Source of the DNA: Treponema sp.
GTDB lineage: Bacteria > Spirochaetota > Spirochaetia > Treponematales > Breznakiellaceae
DNA: 19,315 nucleotides
Direction of reading: 5' to 3'
NCBI GenBank assembly: GCA_031255615.1
Contig: JAIRSD010000243.1
Coordinates: 1-19,315 of the forward strand
The position numbers and the translations under genes were made by a program. Below, piece by piece: positions 1 through 7,556 of the stretch; within the stretch, counting starts at the first letter, position 1, and the number at the start of each line of letters is the position of its first letter. The notes under the pieces were generated by a model. The model was not told the origin of the DNA, ran no database searches, and was given only the letters and a program-made list of their open reading frames with translations.

Positions 1-384
1 CTCTTATCCGGCGGTGAGTGCAAGCAAGGCAGCAGGCTGATTAGCCTAAAAGACCGGATATGCAGCCCGAAGAAATTTACCACGAAGGCGAGGAAGGCGC
101 ACGAAGACCGGGGATTGGAGGCATTTTTTCATTCCTTCGTGTACCTTGGTGCGCCTTAGTGGTCAACATTCCTGTTCCCGGTTCCTTCTCTTATCCGGTG
201 GTGAGTGCAAGCAAAGCAGCAGGCTGATTAGCCTAAAAGACCGGATATGCGGACGGAAGGAATTGACCGCGAAGGCAGGGAGACGCACGAATGGCGGAAA
301 CAGGAAGCGCCTATGTATTCCTTCGTGTACCTTGGTGCGCCTTCGTGGTTAACATTCCTGTCCTCGGTTGATGCTTTTATCCGG
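1..384 (-). repeat. Family A palindromic repeat array (left end, about two units)
   Basis: Two tandem units of about 187 bases: the shared TTATCCGG marker occurs near 4, 191 and 377. Each unit carries a core with arms ACCACGAAGG and CCTTCGTGG-like at its ends, so it can fold into a long hairpin, and a conserved flank with CAGGCTGATTAGCC and GGATATGC. The orientation is opposite to that of the array at 12376-13181. The first unit runs off the left edge, so the array may be longer. The second unit has diverged (ACCGCGAAGG in place of ACCACGAAGG in its left arm). There are no variable spacers, and I see no convincing gene in this stretch. Confidence 0.85.
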
Positions 385-442
385 TGATTTAACAAGGGAC
401 GAGACAGGGAAGGCCCCCCGGCCCTGCGGAAAAACGCCGGGC

Positions 443-472
443 TTGATACGGCGCCGGGCCTCAAGGTAGTAT
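443..472 (+). promoter_or_regulatory. Possible promoter of the PNPOx-fold gene
   Basis: TTGATA (443-448) and TAGTAT (467-472) are separated by 18 bases and resemble sigma-70 -35 and -10 boxes (5/6 and 4/6 matches). The start point would fall near 479, giving a leader of about 55 bases. This is a match by eye only, in a hairpin-prone GC-rich stretch. Confidence 0.35.
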
Positions 473-534
473 GCTTGGTCCGGTAAACCGCATCTTTGCG
501 TAATCTATTTTATTGAATTGGAGGTATGGCCGTT

Positions 535-930
535 ATGGAAAGGATTCTGAATTTTTTGAAGGAGGCGGGGGTTTTTTATCTCGCCACGGATGAGGGAGGA
601 CAGCCCCGGGTGCGGCCCATGGGTTTTGTTATGATTTACGAAGGCAAACTTACTTTTTGCACCAATAACACGAAGCCCATGTGGAAGCAGATGAAGGCGA
701 ACCAGAAGATTGAAGTCTGCGCGGTGTCCAAGGACATGAAGACCCTGCGTATCGCGGGGACCGTCGGCTTTATTACCAGCCCGGCTTCGCAAAAGACGGC
801 CCTTGAAACCGAGCCGATGCTGGGGCAAATGTACTCCGCCGGGGACGGCATCTTTGAGATCTTCAATATCAAGGAGGGGAGCGCCGTCTTTAGCGACATG
901 ACCGGCAACCGGGAAGAGGTTAAACTCTAA
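535..930 (+). CDS. Pyridoxamine 5'-phosphate oxidase-fold (PNPOx-like) flavoprotein
   Basis: A 131-residue single-domain protein of the split-barrel PNPOx-like family. Members bind FMN or related flavins and act in redox chemistry or detoxification; the substrate cannot be predicted. The N-terminal pattern GVFYLATDEGGQPRVRPMGF, followed by an LTFCTNNTKPMWKQM stretch, is typical of the small clostridial and spirochaetal members. The start at 535 is preferred over the in-frame ATG at 526. The Shine-Dalgarno GGAGG (520-524) lies 10 bases before 535 but touches 526. The gene appears to be monocistronic: a repeat array lies upstream and a GC-rich hairpin just downstream. True pyridoxamine phosphate oxidase (PdxH) is longer, so that specific role is unlikely. 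Confidence 0.85.
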   Translation: MERILNFLKEAGVFYLATDEGGQPRVRPMGFVMIYEGKLTFCTNNTKPMWKQMKANQKIEVCAVSKDMKTLRIAGTVGFITSPASQKTALETEPMLGQMYSAGDGIFEIFNIKEGSAVFSDMTGNREEVKL

Positions 931-938
931 AAGGGGCG

Positions 939-964
939 GCCGGCGGGGAAAGCATCCCGCCGGC
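939..964 (+). terminator. Hairpin downstream of the PNPOx-fold gene
   Basis: A perfect 9-bp stem, GCCGGCGGG (939-947) with CCCGCCGGC (956-964), has an 8-base loop and begins 8 bases after the stop codon. It has no U-tract, so it is a hairpin that could pause or end transcription and not a classic intrinsic terminator. Confidence 0.4.
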
Positions 965-1044
965 ATCCGGCGCTCCCTCGATCCCTGCCCCCATCCTCAG
1001 GCTTCGCCCGATAAACGCCCCCGGCCCCGCATAATGTTAATAGG

Positions 1045-1151
1045 GCTGTTCGGAAACTTCAGTTTCTGAACAGCAGCCGCTCAAAAACGAAGAAAACGGG
1101 GAGTTCTCTGGGAAACCCGCGTTTTGGCGCCGCGCCAAAACGCAGACGGTC
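1045..1151 (-). repeat. Family B hairpin repeat, inverted copy
   Basis: Reverse-orientation copy of the element seen at 11346-11471 and 18234-18370. Its outer hairpin pairs 1045-1058 with 1061-1074 (14 bp, one G-T wobble). The complement of GAGCGG...CGTTTTTGAGC follows, then a degraded version of the second hairpin. A further palindrome, GTTTTGGCGC / GCGCCAAAAC, closes the copy. It is directly followed by an inverted family C copy. Confidence 0.7.
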
Positions 1152-1211
1152 AAGAACTACAGGGCGCGGCGAAAGCCTGCCGGCAGGGATGCCGGTTGTG
1201 GGGGTGATGTT

Positions 1212-1268
1212 CCGGTTTTTTGTTGGAGCGGATAGCCCGGTCCCCGGCGGAGCCGGGGATGCGCCCAA
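1212..1268 (-). repeat. Family C modular hairpin element, partial inverted copy
   Basis: Contains the invariant blocks AGCGGATAGCCCGGT (1227-1241) and GATGCGCCCAA (1258-1268). Between them is a 7-bp hairpin, CCCCGGC (1242-1248) with GCCGGGG (1252-1258). The second hairpin and the block with AAGGGATAG, present in the other copies, are missing here, so this is a truncated copy. Together with the family B copy to its left it forms a B-C composite, inverted relative to the one at 2492-2852. Confidence 0.75.
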
Positions 1269-1323
1269 CATATACTCGACATGCGGACTTCGACGCCGGG
1301 AATTATCGCGCGGGGCTGGTCCA

Positions 1324-1352
1324 TTGATTTTTCGGCGATCCCGGGCGATAAT
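1324..1352 (+). promoter_or_regulatory. Probable promoter of eda
   Basis: TTGATT (1324-1329) and GATAAT (1347-1352) are 17 bases apart, which predicts a start near 1359 and a leader of about 115 bases. ATTATCGC (1302-1309) is the exact inverted repeat of GCGATAAT (1345-1352), so the -10 box lies inside one arm of a possible operator. A second imperfect palindrome, GAGAGGCGCGCCCCTC (1426-1441), lies in the leader shortly before the ribosome binding site. The regulator is not identifiable. Confidence 0.5.
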
Positions 1353-1473
1353 ACAGGCCGTGTTTCACCATTTGGCGTTTTGAGGCGTTCTGAACTGGAC
1401 GATCCGTAGACGGACGGCGTTTCAGGAGAGGCGCGCCCCTCACAGGCCGGCATTATCAAAGCAGAGGTGTCGA

Positions 1474-2442
1474 ATGCAGAAGGTTTTGGAAGAATTGGGA
1501 AAAATCGGGATCATCCCCGTGATCAAGATCGATGATCCCGCCAAGGCGGTTCCCCTGGCGCGGGCCCTTATCGCCGGAGGTATTCCCTGCGCGGAGGTAA
1601 CCTTTCGAACCGCCCAGGGGGAGGAGGCGATCCGGCGGATCGCGGCGGAGGTCCCCGAAACGCTGGTGGGGGCGGGAACCGTTCTGACCACCGATCAGGT
1701 GGACCGGGCCCTCAGCGCGGGGGCCCGGTTCATCGTCAGTCCTGGCTACAATCCTCGGGTCGTGGACTACTGCATCGAAAAGGGAATCCCCGTAACCCCC
1801 GGCTGCTCCCATCCCTCGGACTTTGAGCGGGCCCTGGAAGCGGGGCTGGAGGCGGTCAAGTTCTTTCCCGCCGAACAGTCCGGCGGCCTTGACTATATCA
1901 AGGCGGTGGCGGCCCCCTATACCAGCCTGCAATTTATTCCCACCGGGGGGATCAACGCGGCCAACATCGGCGCCTACATCGCCTACGACCGGATCCTCGC
2001 CTGCGGCGGCACCTGGATGGTGGGGGCGGATCTGATCAACGCCGGGGACTTCGCCCGGATCGCCGCCCTGTCCAGGGAGGCGGTCCTTACCATGCTCGGT
2101 TTTACCCTGGCCCATATCGGGATCAACGCCGGGTCCGGGGAGGAGGCCAAGAAGGGGGCCGCCCTTTTCAACGCCCTCTTCGGCTTCCCCGTAAAGGACG
2201 GGAATAGTTCTGTTTTTGCCGGCGATTATCTGGAACTGACCAAACTTCCCGGCGCGGCGGGGGCCAACGGGCACATCGCCGTCGCCACCAATACCGTTGC
2301 CAGGGCCCAGGCCTATCTGGAGCGGCAGGGTGTCCGTTTTGATCCCGAATCCGTCAAGAAAAACGCCGGGGGCAGGATAAACGCCGTCTTCGCCAGGGAC
2401 GAGATCCTTGGTTTCGCCTGGCATCTTCTTCAGAAGAAGTAA
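1474..2442 (+). CDS. eda: KDPG/KHG aldolase fused to a C-terminal VOC-like domain
   Basis: A 322-residue cytoplasmic protein. Residues 1 to about 207 are a class I 2-keto-3-deoxy-6-phosphogluconate / 4-hydroxy-2-oxoglutarate aldolase, which cleaves KDPG to pyruvate and glyceraldehyde-3-phosphate. The general-base glutamate is E41 in AEVTFRT, the GAGTV loop is at 66-70, and the Schiff-base lysine is K129 in VKFFPAE, matching E45 and K133 of E. coli Eda. E. coli Eda is about 213 residues long; here about 110 more follow (roughly 210-322). They look like a glyoxalase/VOC half-barrel (LAHIGINAG, GHIAVAT, a strand-rich layout). The start is supported by GAGG at 1463-1466. The downstream KDG kinase gene supplies KDPG, which supports a role in hexuronate or KDG catabolism. 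The role of the VOC part is unknown. Confidence 0.92.
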   Translation: MQKVLEELGKIGIIPVIKIDDPAKAVPLARALIAGGIPCAEVTFRTAQGEEAIRRIAAEVPETLVGAGTVLTTDQVDRALSAGARFIVSPGYNPRVVDYCIEKGIPVTPGCSHPSDFERALEAGLEAVKFFPAEQSGGLDYIKAVAAPYTSLQFIPTGGINAANIGAYIAYDRILACGGTWMVGADLINAGDFARIAALSREAVLTMLGFTLAHIGINAGSGEEAKKGAALFNALFGFPVKDGNSSVFAGDYLELTKLPGAAGANGHIAVATNTVARAQAYLERQGVRFDPESVKKNAGGRINAVFARDEILGFAWHLLQKK

Positions 2443-2491
2443 CGTTCCGCCGCCCCCATTTCCAATGCGGGAAATGCCGGGGGAGTGCATA

Positions 2492-2720
2492 TTGGGCGCA
2501 TCCCCGGCGCTCCGCGCCGGGGACCGGGCTATCCGCTCTAACAAAAACCCTGCGGGTTTTTGTTTCGCTTCTATCCCTTGCGCGGTTTACGAAAACGGCC
2601 TCCCTGCCGTTTCGTAAACTTCCGGGTTTTGCTGCGCAAAACTCATGGAATAGAAGCCGGCCTCCTGCCGGCACGGCCTGCGCTTTTCGCTGTGCCCCGC
2701 CCTTGGGCCGCGGGGAGGGG
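2492..2720 (+). repeat. Family C modular hairpin element, forward copy
   Basis: In order: TTGGGCGCATC (2492-2502), hairpin CCCCGGCGC/GCGCCGGGG (2502-2522), ACCGGGCTATCCGCT (2523-2537), and hairpin ACAAAAACCC/GGGTTTTTGT (2541-2563). Then come CGCTTCTATCCCTTGCGCG (2566-2584) and a 14-bp hairpin (2585-2599 with 2606-2619, one bulge). Smaller hairpins GTTTTGC/GCAAAAC (2626-2642) and GCCGGC/GCCGGC (2656-2672) follow, and a CTGTGCCCCGCCC block ends the copy. The invariant blocks recur in the other C copies; the hairpins vary. It starts 50 bases after the eda stop. Confidence 0.85.
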
Positions 2721-2760
2721 AGGGCGCCCCCGATGCGGGACGGAGCGGGCCTCAACCGGG

Positions 2761-2789
2761 AGCCCCTCGCCGGGGCTTCGCGTTTTTTT
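2761..2789 (+). terminator. Hairpin with T-tract before kdgK
   Basis: AGCCCC (2761-2766) pairs with GGGGCT (2772-2777). After TCGCG a run of seven T follows (2783-2789). It could act as an intrinsic terminator between eda and kdgK, or be only a module of the repeat DNA around it; the stem is short. Confidence 0.4.
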
Positions 2790-2852
2790 GTTGTTTTAGG
2801 CGGCTGTTGGCCGGAGGATCCGCGGAAACAGAGGTTTCCAAACAACCTTTAT
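2783..2852 (+). repeat. Family B repeat, partial forward copy
   Basis: Resembles the second half of the copy at 11415-11471: a T-rich run, then GGCGGCTGTTG and a terminal hairpin with GGAAAC and GGTTTCC followed by AAACAACC. An extra GCCGGAGGATCCGC-like stretch interrupts the left arm. The copy directly follows family C DNA, giving a C-B composite, and ends about 22 bases before the kdgK start. Confidence 0.55.
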
Positions 2853-2874
2853 ATGTTGGTTAAGGAGTGCCGTG

Positions 2875-3897
2875 ATGGGAAAAATTGTTACCTTTGGTGA
2901 GATAATGCTGCGCCTTGCCCCGGAAGGCTATTACCGTTTTGTCCAGGCCCGGAGCTTTGGGGCGATCTACGGCGGCGGGGAAGCCAACGTGGCCATTTCC
3001 CTGGCCAACTTCGGCCTGGATTCCCTATACGCAACTAAACTTCCCAGGCATGAGATAGGCCAGGCGGCGTTGAATACCCTTCGGCAGTTCGGGGTGGATA
3101 CCTCCCGGATTGTCCGGGGCGGCGACCGGGTGGGAATCTACTTTCTGGAGAAGGGGGCCAGCCAGCGGCCCAGCAAGGTGATCTACGACCGGGCCGGTTC
3201 CTCCATCGCCGCCGCCGTTCCGGGGGACTTCGACTGGGACAAGATTCTGGAAGGGGCGTCCTGGTTCCATTTTACCGGCATTACCCCCGCCCTGGGGGAT
3301 AACGCGGCGGAGATCACCCTGGCGGCGGTTCAGACCGCCAGGGCCAAGGGGCTTACGGTTTCCTGCGATCTTAACTACCGCAAGAACCTGTGGTCCAGGG
3401 AAAAGGCCGCCGAGGTCATGGGAAAACTGGCCGCCTATGTGGACGTCTGCATCGCCAACGAGGAGGACGCGGGGGACGTCTTCGGCATCAAGGCCGGCGG
3501 CAGCGACGTGACCGCCGGGAAAATCAGCCGCGAAGGCTACCAGGAAGTAGCCAGGGCCCTGGCGGAACGTTTCGGTTTTCAGAAAACCGCCATCACCCTG
3601 CGGGAATCCATCAGCGCCAACGACAACAACTGGGCCGCCATGCTCTACGGGGAAGGGGAGTATTACTTCTCGAAAAAGTATCCCGTCCGCATCGTGGACC
3701 GGGTAGGAGGGGGCGACAGTTTTGGGGCCGGCCTTATTTACGGCCTCACCCAGGGACTCCCCCTCCAGGAAACGCTGGAATTCGCCGTTGCCGCAAGCTG
3801 CCTTAAACATTCCATCGAGGGGGACTACAACCTGGTAAGCGTGGAGGAGGTCCTGAAACTTTCAGGGGGCGACGCTTCGGGCCGGGTCCAGCGTTAG
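2875..3897 (+). CDS. kdgK: 2-keto-3-deoxygluconate kinase (PfkB family)
   Basis: A 340-residue ribokinase-fold sugar kinase predicted to phosphorylate 2-keto-3-deoxygluconate to KDPG with ATP in the cytoplasm. The N-terminal GGGEANVAISLANFG matches PfkB signature 1. DRVGGGDSFGAGLIYGL is the C-terminal signature in the form typical of KDG kinases; its catalytic aspartate is D281. The start at 2875 sits 7 bases after AAGGAG (2862-2867); an in-frame GTG at 2872 is closer to it than usual. The product feeds the aldolase encoded upstream. About 430 bases of repeat DNA separate the two genes, so co-transcription is not certain. The stop codon overlaps the stop of the convergent lipoprotein gene. 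Confidence 0.9.
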   Translation: MGKIVTFGEIMLRLAPEGYYRFVQARSFGAIYGGGEANVAISLANFGLDSLYATKLPRHEIGQAALNTLRQFGVDTSRIVRGGDRVGIYFLEKGASQRPSKVIYDRAGSSIAAAVPGDFDWDKILEGASWFHFTGITPALGDNAAEITLAAVQTARAKGLTVSCDLNYRKNLWSREKAAEVMGKLAAYVDVCIANEEDAGDVFGIKAGGSDVTAGKISREGYQEVARALAERFGFQKTAITLRESISANDNNWAAMLYGEGEYYFSKKYPVRIVDRVGGGDSFGAGLIYGLTQGLPLQETLEFAVAASCLKHSIEGDYNLVSVEEVLKLSGGDASGRVQR

Positions 3898-5165
3898 GGG
3901 CCGTACACTATGTCCTGCCACTCGGCATCGAGGGGCAGGGAGCTTGCGACGGTCCAGTTCAGGCCGTCGGTTGAAAGGGCTATGGATGTGCGGGCGACGG
4001 CCATAAAGGCCCCCTTCCCGAAGGCCGCGGCCCGCCAGTTCTCCCCGGAAAGACCGGCGGTCGTTTCTGTCCAGTCAACGCCGTTGGTGGAGCAGATCGC
4101 CCTGCCGGCGGCGACGGCTATAAACCTTCCGTTCCCAAACGCCAGATCCTGCCACTCCGCCGCCGGTATAGCCGTTTCGGACCAGGTTTTACCGCCGTCG
4201 GTGGAATAGGCCGCCGTGCCGCTGTTAAGGGCGAGGGCGGTAAATATGCCGTTTCCATAGGCAAGGGCGTTCCAGTTTTGGGCGGCAGGCAGTTCCGCCC
4301 CGGTCCAGGTGATGCCGTCGGTTGAGTAGGCCGCCATGCTGCTGTTATTGGTGGCGACCGCCGCGAAGGTCCCGTCCCCATAGGCGGCGGCCCGCCAGCT
4401 TGCCCCTATGGGCATGTCGGTCTCCGTCCATTCAATGCCGTCAGTGGAATAGGCCGCCTTGTTGCTGTACGAGGCCACCGCGACGAAGCTGCCGCCGCCG
4501 AAGCTCAGGCCCTCCCAGCTTGCATCAAAGGGCAGGGTTGCCCCGGTCCAGTTAATGCCGTCGGTTGAGTAGGCCGCCCTTCTTCTGGTCCCGGCGCCGG
4601 AGGCCAGGGCCGCAAATTTCCCCCCTCCCGCCGCAATCTCCCGCCAGATTCCGGCCAGGGGAATGGCCGCCGGATACCAGGCGTTGCCGTCGGCGGAGAC
4701 CATGAGGTTGCTGCCGTAAGAGGGGGACAGGACGGCAAATTTTTTATCGCTGAATAAGAAGTCCAGCGCCGCGGCAAGGGTATCCGATTTAACCAGGTCC
4801 TCCGTCGCGTAGCGGCTGGAACGGTAACGGGTCCTGTTGTTGTTGGCTTCGTCGAGCTTGCTCAAAAAAAAGGCGCAGTCTGCGGGATCCGCTTCCGTAC
4901 CGGCGGGGGGCGACAATTTCAAGGGCGGGCTGAATTTGCCATTTATCATCGAACACACCTCCGCCCGGCTTCTGGTGCCGGACCTGTCCGCCGCCAGATT
5001 GGCGTGGGCAAGGGAAAACCACAGGGCGCCGTCAATTTCCACCGGAATGTCCGGGGCCTCGCTGTCGGGATTGGATGTATCGACGGGGCCGCCGCTTTCG
5101 GTTCTACAGGAACAGAAAAGCGCCGCCAGGAGAAGGCCGCTCAAAAGGGCCGCGCCGTTTTTCAT
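3894..5165 (-). CDS. Lipoprotein with seven S-x-D-G-x-x-W repeats, probable beta-propeller
   Basis: A 423-residue exported protein. The signal peptide MKNGAALLSGLLLAALFCSC ends in a cysteine with F at -3 and S at -1, an irregular lipobox of the relaxed kind tolerated in spirochaetes, so C20 is probably lipidated. After a Ser/Pro/Asp-rich linker and a region of about 130 residues, a motif recurs seven times at roughly 40-residue spacing: SADGNAW, STDGINW, STDGIEW, STDGITW, STDGGKTW, STNGVDW, STDGLNW. Each is preceded by a W..(A/L)(A/S)(Y/F)G.G.F.A(V/L)A strand pattern. This resembles BNR/Asp-box repeats, and seven copies fit a seven-bladed propeller. No enzyme motif is visible, so binding or envelope scaffolding is more likely than catalysis. 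AAAGGAG precedes the ATG. The gene is convergent with kdgK. Confidence 0.85.
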   Translation of the reverse strand: MKNGAALLSGLLLAALFCSCRTESGGPVDTSNPDSEAPDIPVEIDGALWFSLAHANLAADRSGTRSRAEVCSMINGKFSPPLKLSPPAGTEADPADCAFFLSKLDEANNNRTRYRSSRYATEDLVKSDTLAAALDFLFSDKKFAVLSPSYGSNLMVSADGNAWYPAAIPLAGIWREIAAGGGKFAALASGAGTRRRAAYSTDGINWTGATLPFDASWEGLSFGGGSFVAVASYSNKAAYSTDGIEWTETDMPIGASWRAAAYGDGTFAAVATNNSSMAAYSTDGITWTGAELPAAQNWNALAYGNGIFTALALNSGTAAYSTDGGKTWSETAIPAAEWQDLAFGNGRFIAVAAGRAICSTNGVDWTETTAGLSGENWRAAAFGKGAFMAVARTSIALSTDGLNWTVASSLPLDAEWQDIVYGP

Positions 5166-5288
5166 ACAAAACTCCTTTGTTTGATCGATTGCCGGATGCC
5201 CGCAAACAGGGCGGCGGCAGAACCATGCCCGGGAAACAAGCCCTCCGCCGGCCTGCTCTGAACGCTGGGGGCCGCCGGAAACAGAGGG

Positions 5289-7523
5289 CTATCTTTTTTT
5301 TACCCGGAGCAGGACGCTTTTCCAGTTCCAGGCGAGGGGGCCCCGGGCAATCCGTTCCCGCATCAGCTGTTCCAGACGTTTGAAATCCCGGTCCCCCATG
5401 GCGGCCCGGATGAAGCTGCCCCAACGGGAACGGTCCCCGTCAAACCAGAGCCCCAGGTCCCCGCCGGTGATGAGACGGTCCTCCTTTTGGCTGATGATCT
5501 CGCTGGCCAGATCAAAGCCGGCTTCCCTAAAAATCCCTTCCAGGGTTTGGGAATCCCAAAGGAGGACGGGGTCCGTCTTGAAAAAGGCTTCCTCCGCCTG
5601 CCGCAGTCCTTCGGCGATTGATTCTTCCTCGATGAAGCGGGAGATCCGTTCCCCCAGGCCGGGGGGGGATTGCAGCAGCACCGCGTCTCCCCCTTCCGCC
5701 AAAAGCCGGAAGGCCCCTTCCGCGAATTCCTTGAAAAGGGCCGCCGTGTTTTTCCCCTGGCCGATCCGCCGCCAGGGTTCCCGAACGAAGATATGATCGA
5801 AAACCGCCGTGCCGAAACGCCGCTCCGCCTGGTCCGGTTCCGGCAGGCCGGTGTTCCCTCCCTCCCGCAGGGCGATCAGGGGCCGTTCCTCGTCCCCTAG
5901 GGTCTCGGCGTAGCGGAGCAGGGTTTGGCGGGGGCCTTCGCCCGCGACAAGGCAGACGCAGAGGCCCTCCGGCGCCCGGCGCAGGCTTTCCCAGAGCAGG
6001 AGCCCGTCGTCCCCCTGGACAATCAGAATCCGGTCGTGGCGTTTTATCTTTGCGGCCCCCAGGATCCGGTCCCGGTCCCCCAGGAGCAGGCCGCTCCGGC
6101 CCGACTCGAGGCGTTTGAACCAGCCCTCCCGGCCCCTGGAGGCGGCGGACCAGGTGAGGACTTCCCCGTCCCCCGGCCGCTCTTCCCCCAGGATGATGGC
6201 CGCCTGGAGTTCCCGCTTTCGGAGGACCTCCTCCCGGATCTTCCCCTCGTAGCCCACGGAACTTGGCATGTAGAACAGTTTCCCCGCCAGGCTGGAAGGG
6301 AGGTACTGCTGGACCGCCCAGTGATCCCGGTAGGCGTGGGGGTAGATATAACCCTCCCCGTGGCCGAAACTTTCGCCGTCCCGGCTGGCGTCCCGCAGGT
6401 GGTTGGGGACCTCGGCGTCCTCCTTTTCGACCTCCTTCATCACGTCGAAGAAGTTCAGCGCCGAATTGGACTTGGGCGCCGTGGCAAGGTAGAGGCAGGC
6501 CTCCACCAGGGGGAAATTTCCCTCCGGGAAGCCGATGCGGTCGAAGGCCTGGGCGCAGGCCGTTACCACGCAGATGGCGTTGGGGTCCGCCAGGCCCACA
6601 TCCTCCCCCGCCAGGATGATCATGCGGCGGAAGATAAAATTCGGATCCTCCCCGGCGCGGATCATCTTGGCAAGCCAGTAGAGGGCCCCGTCCGGGTCGC
6701 TGCCCCGGACGCTCTTGATAAAGGCGCTGATCGTGTCGAAGTGGTAGTCCCCGTCCCGGTCGTAGAGCAGGGCCCGGCGCTGTATGCTTTCCTCCGCGGT
6801 TTCCAGGGAAATGAGGATCTCCGTTCCCTCCGGCGGCGGCCACGAGGGGATGCTGGTCTCCACCGCCAGTTCCATGGCGTTAAGGAGGCTCCGGGCGTCC
6901 CCTCCGGCCACCTCCACCAGGTGTTCCAGGGCCCCCTCCTCAAAGAGCACCTTCCACTTGCCATAGCCCCGCTCCCGGTCGGCAAGGCAGCGGCGGGCGG
7001 CCTCCCGCAGATCCTCCTGGGTCAGGGGTTTTAATTGGAAGACCCGGCTCCGGCTTACCAGGGCCCGGTTCACCTCGAAAAAGGGATTTTCCGTGGTGGC
7101 CCCCACCAGGATCACCGTACCGTTTTCCACCCAGGGGAGCAGTGCGTCCTGTTGGGCCTTGTTCCAGCGGTGGACCTCGTCTACAAAGAGGATGGTCCTC
7201 TTGCCGTAGAGCCGGAGCCGCTCGTCGGAGCGGTCGATGGCTTCCCGGATGTCCTTGATCCCCGCCAGCACCGCGTTGAGGCTTTCAAAGGCGGCCCGGG
7301 TGGAATTGGCGATGACCCTGGCCAGGCTGGTTTTCCCCGTCCCCGGAGGGCCGTAAAAAATGATCGAAGAAAGGCGGTCCGCCTGTATGGCCCGCCGCAG
7401 CAGCCGTCCGGGCCCCACGATATGATCCTGCCCGATAATATCTTCCAGGGCCTGGGGGCGCATCCGGTCCGCCAGGGGCCCGGAATCTTTTCCCCCGGCC
7501 TTAGCGGTAAAGAGTTCGTCCAT
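5289..7523 (-). CDS. rarA: RarA/MgsA-type AAA+ ATPase with a C-terminal methyltransferase-like extension
   Basis: A 744-residue protein. Residues 1 to about 450 are a complete RarA (MgsA/WRNIP1 family) replication-recombination ATPase. The N-terminal ADRMRPQALEDIIGQ is followed by Walker A GPPGTGKT (58-65), Walker B ILFVDE (111-116), sensor 1 GATTENP (141-147) and the arginine-finger region SRSR (157-160). The C-terminal LPSSLAGKLFYMPSSVGYEG also fits. RarA acts at stalled forks and gaps as a tetramer. E. coli RarA ends near 447; here about 290 residues follow. The pattern RILIVQGDDGLLLWESLRRAP, then FDHIFVREPW, then ALFKEFAEGAFRLLAEGGDAVLL suggests a Rossmann, class I methyltransferase-like fold, without a clear GxGxG. 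Similar fusions are known in cyanobacteria and spirochaetes. It lies 33 bases after the upstream lipoprotein gene, and no strong Shine-Dalgarno is visible. Confidence 0.93.
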   Translation of the reverse strand: MDELFTAKAGGKDSGPLADRMRPQALEDIIGQDHIVGPGRLLRRAIQADRLSSIIFYGPPGTGKTSLARVIANSTRAAFESLNAVLAGIKDIREAIDRSDERLRLYGKRTILFVDEVHRWNKAQQDALLPWVENGTVILVGATTENPFFEVNRALVSRSRVFQLKPLTQEDLREAARRCLADRERGYGKWKVLFEEGALEHLVEVAGGDARSLLNAMELAVETSIPSWPPPEGTEILISLETAEESIQRRALLYDRDGDYHFDTISAFIKSVRGSDPDGALYWLAKMIRAGEDPNFIFRRMIILAGEDVGLADPNAICVVTACAQAFDRIGFPEGNFPLVEACLYLATAPKSNSALNFFDVMKEVEKEDAEVPNHLRDASRDGESFGHGEGYIYPHAYRDHWAVQQYLPSSLAGKLFYMPSSVGYEGKIREEVLRKRELQAAIILGEERPGDGEVLTWSAASRGREGWFKRLESGRSGLLLGDRDRILGAAKIKRHDRILIVQGDDGLLLWESLRRAPEGLCVCLVAGEGPRQTLLRYAETLGDEERPLIALREGGNTGLPEPDQAERRFGTAVFDHIFVREPWRRIGQGKNTAALFKEFAEGAFRLLAEGGDAVLLQSPPGLGERISRFIEEESIAEGLRQAEEAFFKTDPVLLWDSQTLEGIFREAGFDLASEIISQKEDRLITGGDLGLWFDGDRSRWGSFIRAAMGDRDFKRLEQLMRERIARGPLAWNWKSVLLRVKKR

Positions 7524-7556
7524 GGGGAATGGGGCCCCCGGACCGGGGAGGGGCGG

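Noticed and set aside
1045..2852. Composite transposon around eda
   Set aside because: The flanking elements carry no transposase and no target-site duplication that I could see; the bracket is reported only as a repeat arrangement.
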